64,000 bases of DNA from Bdellovibrionia bacterium (lineage in GTDB: Bacteria > Bdellovibrionota > Bdellovibrionia > Bdellovibrionales > JAGQZY01). The notes beneath the pieces were generated by a model. That model saw only the letters and a program-made list of their open reading frames with translations. It was not told the DNA's origin and did not search any database. Location of the stretch: assembly GCA_030427805.1 (NCBI GenBank), contig JAUICP010000002.1, positions 558,001 through 622,000 of the forward strand. Reading direction: 5' to 3'. Numbering within the stretch: position 1 is the first letter of the stretch; the number at the start of each line of letters is the position of its first letter. Positions 53,034-60,937 of the stretch are shown in pieces. A program made the position numbers and the translations under genes.

Positions 53034-53689
53034 TCAATCTCTTCTTCGTTGTTATCTTTGATGATTTTCTGAATGAGTTTATAGATGCGATCAAGGGGGC
53101 GTCTCTCTTCGATGCAATTCACTAAGAGGCTGCGCTGCCAGTAACTAGGTCGAAAACTATCTTTTGCATCATTGAGCATACGTGATTGAGAGCGTCTTTC
53201 GCCTGAAAATTTAGGCACCTGATAGAAGTCAGAAAGCGTGCCACCATTGTTCACACAATCGACAAGGCGAATGGCATAGGCTTCAGCAGAACGTGAAAAA
53301 TCGTTTCTGACATCCTCGATAGTTTTTTCACCCTTGATGAGGAGTTCTTTCCAGAATTTTTGACTTTTAAGATCGGGATCCCTTTTAAGGATCGATTGAT
53401 AAATGGTAACCAATTGCTGATCGATTAAACTCTCATCTAAATCACTGTATAACCCGGATTCTTCATCAAATTCTATAATCTCAATAATCTGACTATTAGA
53501 TTTAAATAGTGAGTTAGATGCGAGCTTCGATTCCAGCTCTGTCCCCTCAGAGACTGAAAACAAAACTTCAATAATATTACTCGTCAGTTGGTCCATTATT
53601 TCCCCCCGAAACTCTTGGCCCAAATAAATGGCCCAATTGTCTATTCCCCCCATGTTTCTATCATCCCTAAAAGCGAATGCTTTTCCCAC
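53012..53689 (-). CDS. DUF4214-like protein of unknown function
   Basis: 225 residues without a signal peptide. Residues about 88-145 (TIYQSILKRDPDLKSQKFWKELL followed by TIEDVRNDFSRSAEAYA) resemble the DUF4214 linker seen in S-layer and RTX-type surface proteins. No calcium-binding or RTX repeats are present. Acidic C-terminus. Its last codons lie in the inverted repeat shared with the barrel gene. Start at 53689 is tentative, since an ATG further in is possible. Confidence 0.6.
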   Translation of the reverse strand: MGKAFAFRDDRNMGGIDNWAIYLGQEFRGEIMDQLTSNIIEVLFSVSEGTELESKLASNSLFKSNSQIIEIIEFDEESGLYSDLDESLIDQQLVTIYQSILKRDPDLKSQKFWKELLIKGEKTIEDVRNDFSRSAEAYAIRLVDCVNNGGTLSDFYQVPKFSGERRSQSRMLNDAKDSFRPSYWQRSLLVNCIEERRPLDRIYKLIQKIIKDNNEEEIEKTELIA

Positions 53690-53840
53690 TGATAAAAACT
53701 GATTGAACCCATCTCAATATTAGACAATTAGGGCCACTCTGTTCGATCTATGCAATTGTTAAGGAAACGTTCAGGACTCTTATATCTAAGACGACTCAGT
53801 CCAAAATCGATTCAAAAAAAAACAATTTTTCTCTCAGATC

Positions 53841-53872
53841 AAAAAAAAAGCCCGGAGAGCACTCCAGGCTTC
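53841..53872 (-). terminator. Rho-independent terminator after divIVA
   Basis: Read on the minus strand: AAGCCTGGAG pairs with CTCCGGGCTT (one G-U pair) around TGCT, followed by nine U. It is 25 bp beyond the divIVA stop. Confidence 0.88.
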
Positions 53873-53896
53873 GGATATTTTTGTCAATTGCAGGGA

Positions 53897-54436
53897 TTAC
53901 TTCATCTCGAGATTGCGAGTCGGACTCTTGGCCATCGGGTCTCTTTGGCCGCTCGCCGAACTTCGCGGACCCGCCTGGATATCGTTGGTAAACATCTTTC
54001 CTTGATCGAGCATGGCCTGATGAGCTTGAATCAATGCTTTCAGATTGGCTTCAAATTGCATTCGAGATCGCTTGAGGTCAGCAATTTCTTGATAGATTTG
54101 CTTAAGCGAATCTTTCGCATCTCGAGTGATCACGTCTGCCTTATGCTCGGCATCTTTGATAATTAATTTGGCCTCTTTCTCACTATCCTGCTTTATCTGC
54201 TCAGACATTTTCGTAGCCGTCTGAATCGTCGCCTTCAGAGTTTCATCTCTTTCTTTGTATTCCATTACCGAGAGTTCTTTTTCTCTGAGTTGTTCTTTTA
54301 GGGAATTCCGTTCGCGAATGATCTCTTCCATTTGATCGGCGACATCACGCATGAAATTATAGACATCTTGAGGCTCTAAACCGTTAAACTTTCTTCTAAA
54401 GGTTTTGTGTGCGATATCAATCGGCGCTATTTTCAT
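53897..54436 (-). CDS. divIVA: DivIVA-like cell-pole/septum protein
   Basis: 179 residues. The N-terminal membrane-binding domain is present (PIDIAHKTFRRKFNGLEPQDVYNFM, in pieces: IAHKTFRRKFNG and DVYNFMRDVADQ), then a long coiled coil from about 30 to 150. DivIVA organises poles and septa in Gram-positives and in Bdellovibrio-type cells. It is 98 bp downstream of proC on the same strand and ends in a terminator. Confidence 0.92.
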   Translation of the reverse strand: MKIAPIDIAHKTFRRKFNGLEPQDVYNFMRDVADQMEEIIRERNSLKEQLREKELSVMEYKERDETLKATIQTATKMSEQIKQDSEKEAKLIIKDAEHKADVITRDAKDSLKQIYQEIADLKRSRMQFEANLKALIQAHQAMLDQGKMFTNDIQAGPRSSASGQRDPMAKSPTRNLEMK

Positions 54437-54534
54437 GGTTTTTCCCTCCTAAGCCACTATCCTGGCAGCTCGTACTCAATGGAAAGCTTATAAAAAAGAC
54501 ATATTCTGGACAAGACAAATGTTTAGATCTGGTC

Positions 54535-55365
54535 TCATTCTAAAAGTTTTCCTAGCTCTCGGTCCCGGATAATGGCCTTACCAAAGCTGATTCTTAGTCC
54601 ACGCTCTATTTCGTTTTCACGCATCGACTCGAGTCCAGCGGCCGTGACGCCCTTTTTCGAAGTGACCTTTCGTTGAAGCGATTCTAAATCGACTTCACTG
54701 TCAAAACGAGCTAACTCGGCAGCACCCAAGAACGTTTCCACCACCATTCTTCGAGCGACATCTGGCTCAAATCCATGCTCCTGAATCCATTCCTGCCAAT
54801 AAAGCATTAATTCAAATACAAACCCGGTTCCACTTCCACATGCCACCATTAGGGCTTCAAACATTTCGCCCTCATCGACACTGGTGACGTAACCCATAGC
54901 TTGGAACAAGTCTTCTACTAAAGACTTTACCGGCGATTGGCTCTTATCAAAACTGAGTCCAATGACGGCCTTCTGGATTTGAATCGGAGTATTCGGCATG
55001 GCTCGTACTATATGAGCACCAGGTAACAGCCTTTTAATATCTCTAATCTGAATCCCAGCCGCTAAGCTAATTATTATGTGGTCTTCATTAACAAATGAAG
55101 AAAGATTTTCTACCGTCGATTTAAAATCCTGGGGTTTAACCCCGATGATAATTATATCAGACACATCAAATAGTTCTTGGTTATTGGCTACGGCATTGAT
55201 CCCCGTCAATTCTACTAATTTATTGAGTTTTCCGGGCGTTCGGTTCGCACCATAAATATTGTGGGGCTCAATAGTCCCCGTTGAAATAAGAGACCGAATG
55301 ATCGCTTGCCCCATATTCCCAGTCCCTAAAAACCCTACCTTTTTAGTTTTAAGCAAGTTCGACAT
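54535..55365 (-). CDS. proC: Pyrroline-5-carboxylate reductase
   Basis: 276 residues. Rossmann motif VGFLGTGNMGQAIIRSL, the family region IRAMPNTPIQIQKAV, and the C-terminal signature of P5C reductases (VTSKKGVTAAGLESM, followed by LRISFGKAI). It makes proline from P5C using NADPH. It follows yggS by 8 bp, in the common yggS-proC neighbourhood. Confidence 0.95.
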   Translation of the reverse strand: MSNLLKTKKVGFLGTGNMGQAIIRSLISTGTIEPHNIYGANRTPGKLNKLVELTGINAVANNQELFDVSDIIIIGVKPQDFKSTVENLSSFVNEDHIIISLAAGIQIRDIKRLLPGAHIVRAMPNTPIQIQKAVIGLSFDKSQSPVKSLVEDLFQAMGYVTSVDEGEMFEALMVACGSGTGFVFELMLYWQEWIQEHGFEPDVARRMVVETFLGAAELARFDSEVDLESLQRKVTSKKGVTAAGLESMRENEIERGLRISFGKAIIRDRELGKLLE

Positions 55366-55373
55366 TCTACCTC

Positions 55374-56066
55374 CTAGTTTCTTTCTCCAAAAATGGCACT
55401 TCCTATGCGTAGCAAGGTAGAACCTTCTTCGATGGCAATTGGATAGTCATGAGTCGTACCCATAGATAAGACGTTAAAATGATCGCTAAGGTTCGCGGAA
55501 AGCTTTTCTTTAAGCTCTGAAAACAATTCTGCTGCATCTTTATAAAATTTCCGCAAGACCTCTTCACTCTCCTGGGGAGGGAAGAACATTAGGCCGCATA
55601 TTTTAAGTGCCCCATAGTTTTCAAAAGATTGACTCAACTCCACTAATTCCGAAGGAGAAAAGCCCCCTTTCGTCTCTTCTTTAATGAGGTTAACCTGCAA
55701 AAGCACCTTTTGTTGAACTCCCAACTCTCGCGCTTTTTCATCACAGAGCTTTAGAATCTTAAGTCGATCTATAGAGTGAATTAATTCGACCTGACCGACC
55801 ACATCTTTAACTTTGTTGGATTGCAGGTGACCAATGTAATGCCACTTTATGGCCAGTCTTCCGCCATTGAGTTCCATTTTCTCCTGGAGCTCTTGGACAT
55901 AATTTTCACCAAAGTCATGTAATCCTAAACTGTAAGCTTCTTCGATCTCAGCAAAACTTTTCTTTTTCGAGACTGCGACTAACTGTAAGTTAGATACATC
56001 TCGCGAGGACCGCACACAAGCTTCACTCATCTTCTTTTTTACCAAATGAAGTTTGTCGGCGATCAA
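55374..56066 (-). CDS. yggS: YggS/PLPBP family pyridoxal-phosphate-binding protein
   Basis: 230 residues. The PLP-lysine region is LQLVAVSKKKSFAEIEEAY (in pieces: AVSKKKSFAE), then FGENYVQEL, WHYIGHLQSNKV, HSIDRLKI, and MGTTHDYPIAIEEGSTLLRIGSAIFG. It maintains vitamin B6 and amino acid balance. The start overlaps maf by 4 bp. Confidence 0.95.
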   Translation of the reverse strand: MIADKLHLVKKKMSEACVRSSRDVSNLQLVAVSKKKSFAEIEEAYSLGLHDFGENYVQELQEKMELNGGRLAIKWHYIGHLQSNKVKDVVGQVELIHSIDRLKILKLCDEKARELGVQQKVLLQVNLIKEETKGGFSPSELVELSQSFENYGALKICGLMFFPPQESEEVLRKFYKDAAELFSELKEKLSANLSDHFNVLSMGTTHDYPIAIEEGSTLLRIGSAIFGERN

Positions 56067-56650
56067 ATTATCACTCCTATTTCAGCAAGGTCATTCTTAA
56101 TTTTCGCAATTGGTAAACCTACGACGTTCAAAAAATCACCATCAAAGCTATCGACAAATTCACCCGCTTGCCCCTGAATTCCGTAAGATCCCGCCTTATC
56201 CATAGGTTCACCGGTTGCTATGTACCGATCTATTTGCTCCCGATCGAGAGATTTAAAATGAACTTGCGTCCGATCGAAAGATTGAATCCAATGTCGACTC
56301 GAAGAGACGAAGACAGCATAACCAGTAATAACAGAGTGTGACTTGCCTGAAAGTTTTAACAAAGTTTCTCGAGCTTCTTGTTCGGAGACCGGCTTACCGA
56401 GAATCTCTCCTTCGAAAACAACAATTGTATCTGCTCCAATGAAAATTGCCTGATCCTCATTGGCAAAATGATTCGAATGAATGTAGGCCTCGACCTTAGC
56501 CCGAGCCACTTGGGCGACCGCTTTTTCAATACTTAAATCTGGATTTAAGAACTCCTCAATATCGACCTTAACAACTTTAGGTGAAATTCCAGCCTCTTCA
56601 AGGATCTGCTTCCGGCGGGGGGACTGGGAGACTAAAACAATGGGAGCCAT
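56063..56650 (-). CDS. maf: Maf-like nucleotide pyrophosphatase
   Basis: 195 residues. Motifs: APIVLVSQSPRRKQILEEAGI at the N-terminus (SQSPRR), GADTIVVFEGEILGKP, and DKAGSYGIQGQAGEFVDSFDGDFLNVVGLPI in pieces (KAGSYGIQG, VVGLP). It hydrolyses noncanonical or canonical NTPs and is linked to septum control. First gene of the maf-yggS-proC unit. Confidence 0.93.
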   Translation of the reverse strand: MAPIVLVSQSPRRKQILEEAGISPKVVKVDIEEFLNPDLSIEKAVAQVARAKVEAYIHSNHFANEDQAIFIGADTIVVFEGEILGKPVSEQEARETLLKLSGKSHSVITGYAVFVSSSRHWIQSFDRTQVHFKSLDREQIDRYIATGEPMDKAGSYGIQGQAGEFVDSFDGDFLNVVGLPIAKIKNDLAEIGVII

Positions 56651-57020
56651 GATTGATTTAGACCATAAATATCTAAAAAGAGGAAGCTTTTTAAAGCTAC
56701 GTCCAGACTGTAAAGAATCTGGCCAGAGGGGTCCTTTTGGAGGGTCTTTTGTAATTTGGACGACCAGAAATTTTACAACTTTAGTCTAGGTTCTCCCCAA
56801 ACACCCCTATTGACCCAAATTAATTTAATAATTTTAGATAGTTACAACTAACAAATCAGGCAAAAATCGATCGCTAAACGATTCAGCAAATTCAGGTTTT
56901 CACTAGGAATTTCCGATAGTTCCTAATGAAGAGCCATATTTTTTTAAAAGACGGCCCTTTAAGAATACGTTGGAGAACAGTCTTTCTTGTCGTCGAGATA
57001 GACACTCTGTTGGGGATATT
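56651..57020. other. 370-bp divergent spacer with possible promoters
   Basis: It separates maf (minus) from the tadC operon (plus). I see a possible weak -35 TTGACC near 56812 with an A/T-rich -10 area, and a small hairpin TAGGAA/TTCCTA near 56909-56930. No gene or strong repeat is seen. Confidence 0.3.
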
Positions 57021-57914
57021 ATGAGCAATGATCTTTTACTTTACGGTGGACTCGTACTCGCGGGTTATAGCGTCTACCTCATTATACTTTCAATTTTTGG
57101 AGATAACTCTGAGGGACAACTTCAGTGGGCAACCGGTGACGAACCTCAAAAGTCGCCAGTCCCTCTCATCGAAACATCCCGCCCCCTCGTTCACCAACTC
57201 ACTCTTCACCACGCTCGAAGAATCAAAAGTGAGAACTATCGCAAGAAAGTAGAATACAAAATACTAACGGCTGGTTGGGAAGCCTCCTTGGCAGTCGATG
57301 AATACATTGGCTTGCAAATTCTCTGGGGAATTCTCTTGCCGGTTCTCCTTGTCGTAATGAAGTTTGCGCTTTCGCTAGACTACAACCTCTTTATCCCGAT
57401 CGCTCTCGGCCTCGTCGGTTTCTTTTTACCGGGAATGATGGCCAATAGTTCTAAGAAAGAGCGATACACGGCTGTCATTTTAGATCTTCCTTTCTTCATT
57501 GATTTGTTAGCGCTTTCAACTGAGGCAGGTCTCGACTTTATTGGCTCGATAAAGAAGATCGTTGAAAAAGCCAATGGCAGTGTTCTCGCCGACGAATTCG
57601 ATAAAGTAATGCGCGACATTTCATTGGGAGCCACGCGAGAGCGTGCACTCAAAGACATGTCTTATCGTCTAGATATCAACGAAGTCACAAGCTTCGTCAA
57701 CGTGTTAACAGATGCCGATGCCACCGGTGCCAGCATCTCGACAGTTTTAAAAGATCAATCGGAACAAATGAGATTAGAGCGTTTTGTACGCGCCGAGAAA
57801 GCCGGTGCCAAAGCCTCCCAAGCAATGCTCCTGCCCATGATGGCTTTTATTTTACCAGCCGTTTTCATCATGGTTTTTGCTCCCGTTGCATTACAGTTTT
57901 TCTACGGGAAATAA
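57021..57914 (+). CDS. tadC: TadC-like type II secretion F-domain membrane protein
   Basis: 297 residues from the ATG at 57021 (TTGGGG upstream); the frame to 56970 is not used. One TM segment at the N-terminus (LLLYGGLVLAGYSVYLIILS), others at about 100-120, 125-145 and the C-terminus, and the T2SF region (about 150-285: DLPFFIDLLALSTEAGLDFIGSI in pieces, GATRERALKDM, LRLERF-like stretch). TadC is an inner-membrane platform protein of Flp/Tad pili. TadA, TadB and the pilin are not in the window, so they must lie elsewhere. Confidence 0.87.
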   Translation: MSNDLLLYGGLVLAGYSVYLIILSIFGDNSEGQLQWATGDEPQKSPVPLIETSRPLVHQLTLHHARRIKSENYRKKVEYKILTAGWEASLAVDEYIGLQILWGILLPVLLVVMKFALSLDYNLFIPIALGLVGFFLPGMMANSSKKERYTAVILDLPFFIDLLALSTEAGLDFIGSIKKIVEKANGSVLADEFDKVMRDISLGATRERALKDMSYRLDINEVTSFVNVLTDADATGASISTVLKDQSEQMRLERFVRAEKAGAKASQAMLLPMMAFILPAVFIMVFAPVALQFFYGK

Positions 57915-57934
57915 ATTTGGGTAAAGAGGATAGA

Positions 57935-58282
57935 ATGAGAAAGTTAGTTAATCAGACCAAGAACATAACCATCGCCGAAAAAGTTATCGAGGCCGATAGC
58001 ATTGGCACGCGTATGGTTGGTCTTATGTTCAAGGATAGCTTTCCAGAAAATCAAACTCTTTGGATTTCTCAATGTAATTGGATTCACACTTTCTTTTGTC
58101 GCTTTCCACTCGATGTCGTGTTTGTCGACAAAAAACTCGTTGTAAAGGGAATAAAGCGGCAACTCAAACCATGGAGACTTCCAGGCCCAGTTTTTTCTGC
58201 CAACTCGGTTTTTGAACTGACAGCAGGTCAAGCGGCTACAAACCAAATTGAAATCGGAGATCAACTCTATGTGGGCAATTAG
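57935..58282 (+). CDS. DUF192 family protein
   Basis: 115 residues from the ATG at 57935 (GAGGATAG upstream). The DUF192 core is recognisable: GLMFKDSFPENQTLW, WIHTFFCRFPLDVVFVD, LKPWRLP and GQAATNQIEIGDQL. Function is unknown in the family. It sits inside the tad/FHA operon, 20 bp after tadC and overlapping the next gene by 14 bp. Confidence 0.83.
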   Translation: MRKLVNQTKNITIAEKVIEADSIGTRMVGLMFKDSFPENQTLWISQCNWIHTFFCRFPLDVVFVDKKLVVKGIKRQLKPWRLPGPVFSANSVFELTAGQAATNQIEIGDQLYVGN

Positions 58283-59942
58283 ATTACTCAACGGAAAAAA
58301 GGCCGGTAAAGTTTGCCCACTTAAAGAAGGGTCAAACATACTCGGGCGCGGTCCCGAGGCCACAATTAAAATCGCCTCTTCGGGAGTCTCCAAGACTCAT
58401 GCGAAGTTTCACATCAGTGGAGATAAAATTATTGTTTCTGATATGAACTCAAGAAACGGAACTTTTATCAATGGTGTCCGTATACAAAACCAAAGAGTTC
58501 ACATCGGTGACAAGATTGCACTTCACGACGTTATTATTGAAATACTAAATTTGCCAAACGCAGCTGTAACACCCATGGTTTCTCCTAACCAAGGTGTACC
58601 AATGGTCCAAGGTAATGCCGCCGTGCAAATGAATCCGCAAATGATGCAGCAGATGCAAGCCAACCCACAGATGATGCAGCAACAAATGGGGATGCCTCAG
58701 TACCAACAAATGGAAGACGATGAGGAAGAGGCCGAAAGAGCTCCTACCTCAATTCGATCTTGGGACGATGTCATGTACTACGTGCATAAGTACATCGACG
58801 ATGTAGCGATGCCAGGGGTTTATAGACTCGTGGAACTCTTTGAATTCAAGTTTGTGATGCTCGGCTTTGTCATCGCCTTTATCTTTTTAGTGACCTTCCT
58901 CTCTGTGATTCCGATGTCGCAAATGACAAAAGAAAATATTCAGAAAGAGAGTCAACGTAGAGCCTTAACTATCGCTACAAATTTGGCTCTCTTTAACCGT
59001 GGCATTGTCAATGACCGCAGTGGATTTACGGCCGAAACGAGAATGGCTGAACGGGAAGAAGGTGTAGAGAAGGCCTTTATAGTGAGTGCGAAAAACAGTG
59101 GAGCTATCATTGCCCCTGTCGGTATATCGAGCTCCTATGCGAGACAACCCTTTGTAGCAAAGGCTAGAAAACAAGATGACCGCATCGTCGAGCAAATCAC
59201 AAGTACTAAAATTGGTGCAGCCGTTCCTATTAAAGTCTTCGATTCCACTACTGGGAATCAAACGGTTCACTCTTACGCCGTTGTTATCTACAATATGGAT
59301 GGCCTGGCGATCGATTTCAAAAGAACATTGAGTCTCTTTATACAGATTTTCATTGTCGCTTGTATACTCGGCTCCTTACTTTACTTCATCCTCTATAAAA
59401 TCAACACTTTCCCATACGTATCTCTTAACAAGCAGATGAACGTCGCACTTAAAGAGGGACGAGACGATTTAGAAGTCGAATTTAAATTTCCTGAATTGCA
59501 AAGCTTGATATCAAATATAAATAGCTCTTTAAGTCGAGCGGCCCTCGCTGGAGCGGCTCCCGACAACATGGGTGATTCAACGACCTCTAAAGAAGAAGAG
59601 GCTGAGGCCCTTGTCAATATGATGGGTTGGGGAGCTTTTGCAGTTAGTGCCATCGACGAACGAATCATTTATGCCAACGATGCCTTTATCGACCAAATGC
59701 TCGGTGGCGCTGGTGGCATCCAGGGACAGGGAATTGAGTCACTAACTGACCCTGCTCTACAAGAGTCGTTAAAGGATTTAATCATTCAACTTCAAAGTGG
59801 AATCCCACAAGCTATGAACCAACTTCCTAGCCAGGGATCAGAAATGTTTGAAATTACAGGGCGAACAATTTATGGCTCGCAAGAGCCCGCCTATTACATC
59901 TTTAGTGTCGTTCAAAGAGATGCTGAGGAGGATTACGGATAA
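58269..59942 (+). CDS. FHA domain membrane protein with PAS-like C-terminus
   Basis: 557 residues, start at the ATG at 58269 (GGAG upstream), overlapping DUF192 by 14 bp. FHA domain 1-95 with pThr-binding residues (NILGRGPE, SGVSKTHAKF, DMNSRNGTFING). A Met/Gln-rich linker follows (115-150), TM1 (194-215), a putative extracytoplasmic domain (220-353), TM2 (355-376), and a PAS-like C-terminal domain (about 440-555, GAFAVSAIDERIIYANDAFI). It is probably a phospho-dependent scaffold that also senses an external cue. Confidence 0.85.
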   Translation: MWAIRLLNGKKAGKVCPLKEGSNILGRGPEATIKIASSGVSKTHAKFHISGDKIIVSDMNSRNGTFINGVRIQNQRVHIGDKIALHDVIIEILNLPNAAVTPMVSPNQGVPMVQGNAAVQMNPQMMQQMQANPQMMQQQMGMPQYQQMEDDEEEAERAPTSIRSWDDVMYYVHKYIDDVAMPGVYRLVELFEFKFVMLGFVIAFIFLVTFLSVIPMSQMTKENIQKESQRRALTIATNLALFNRGIVNDRSGFTAETRMAEREEGVEKAFIVSAKNSGAIIAPVGISSSYARQPFVAKARKQDDRIVEQITSTKIGAAVPIKVFDSTTGNQTVHSYAVVIYNMDGLAIDFKRTLSLFIQIFIVACILGSLLYFILYKINTFPYVSLNKQMNVALKEGRDDLEVEFKFPELQSLISNINSSLSRAALAGAAPDNMGDSTTSKEEEAEALVNMMGWGAFAVSAIDERIIYANDAFIDQMLGGAGGIQGQGIESLTDPALQESLKDLIIQLQSGIPQAMNQLPSQGSEMFEITGRTIYGSQEPAYYIFSVVQRDAEEDYG

Positions 59943-60937
59943 TGAATCAACCGATGATGGGTGAACATAGGATCCTGATTGCTTCGGGTCCAGATAAAGG
60001 AAGAGCATTTAGAATTCTTCCTCCCCAAGTTCGTTTAGGTAGAGACCTAGACAACGACATCGTATTGACTGATCCGAGAATTAGTAGAAATCACCTGGTC
60101 CTTGAATTCATCGAAGGTCGCTTAAAAGTAAGGGATATCTCGAAGAGACCTGGATTAAAGGTTAACTCGAAGCCAACAAAAGAGGTCGGTCTCAACAACG
60201 GAGACCAAATCCTACTCGGCTCCACGAAAATGCTCGTGCAAGTTGTGCAAATGAACCAAGGAGCCGCTCTTCAGGTTGCCCAAAGCGGACAAGCGATGGC
60301 CCATGCGCAACAGGGTTCTTCGGGGCTGGGTCCATCAGCCTATCAAAACTATGGTCAGCCGGGTCCCAATCCAAATATGCAGGCTGCCAAACAGGGCGGC
60401 AGCAAAAAACCACTGATCTATATCGTTGTTGGAGCCATATTACTCTTTCTATTTTTAGGCGATAGCGACACCAAAAAGAAGAAAGTCGATGACTACGACA
60501 TTACTACTTCAGAAGAAATGGACGAACTGATTGAAGAGACACAAAAGCGAAATCAAGAGATGAGAGAAAAAAGATCGTTTGCTTCTGTCGAAGAAAAAAT
60601 CAGATACGAGACAGCCCAAGCTCACTTTATTATAGGTCGACGAGATTATACCAAGGGCAAGTTTGATCGGGCCATCGAAGCCTTTCAAACGGCTTTGGCC
60701 AGTGACCGTAATCACGAGGATGCCAGACGTTACTACTACTTAGCAAAAAAACGAAGAGATGAAGTCATCGACTCCCATCTCAGAGAGGGACAGTACTACG
60801 CCAATAATTCTCATTACGATAAATGTGCTGCATCTCTATTAAAAGCGATGGTTATGATTAATAACCCACAGGAAGAAAAGTACAAACAAGCTAAAATAAA
60901 AAGAGAGCAATGTCAGTTGCAAATGGAGAATAGATAG
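59942..60937 (+). CDS. FHA domain membrane protein with TPR-like tail
   Basis: 331 residues. FHA 8-100 (VRLGRDLDNDIVLTDPRISRNHLVLEF in pieces: LGRDLDND, PRISRNHL), Gln/Ala-rich linker, TM 157-173 (LIYIVVGAILLFLFLG), and a TPR-like region (224-325: FIIGRRDYTKGKFDRAIEAFQTALA in pieces). Overlaps the previous stop by one base (TAATG). Confidence 0.87.
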   Translation: MNQPMMGEHRILIASGPDKGRAFRILPPQVRLGRDLDNDIVLTDPRISRNHLVLEFIEGRLKVRDISKRPGLKVNSKPTKEVGLNNGDQILLGSTKMLVQVVQMNQGAALQVAQSGQAMAHAQQGSSGLGPSAYQNYGQPGPNPNMQAAKQGGSKKPLIYIVVGAILLFLFLGDSDTKKKKVDDYDITTSEEMDELIEETQKRNQEMREKRSFASVEEKIRYETAQAHFIIGRRDYTKGKFDRAIEAFQTALASDRNHEDARRYYYLAKKRRDEVIDSHLREGQYYANNSHYDKCAASLLKAMVMINNPQEEKYKQAKIKREQCQLQMENR

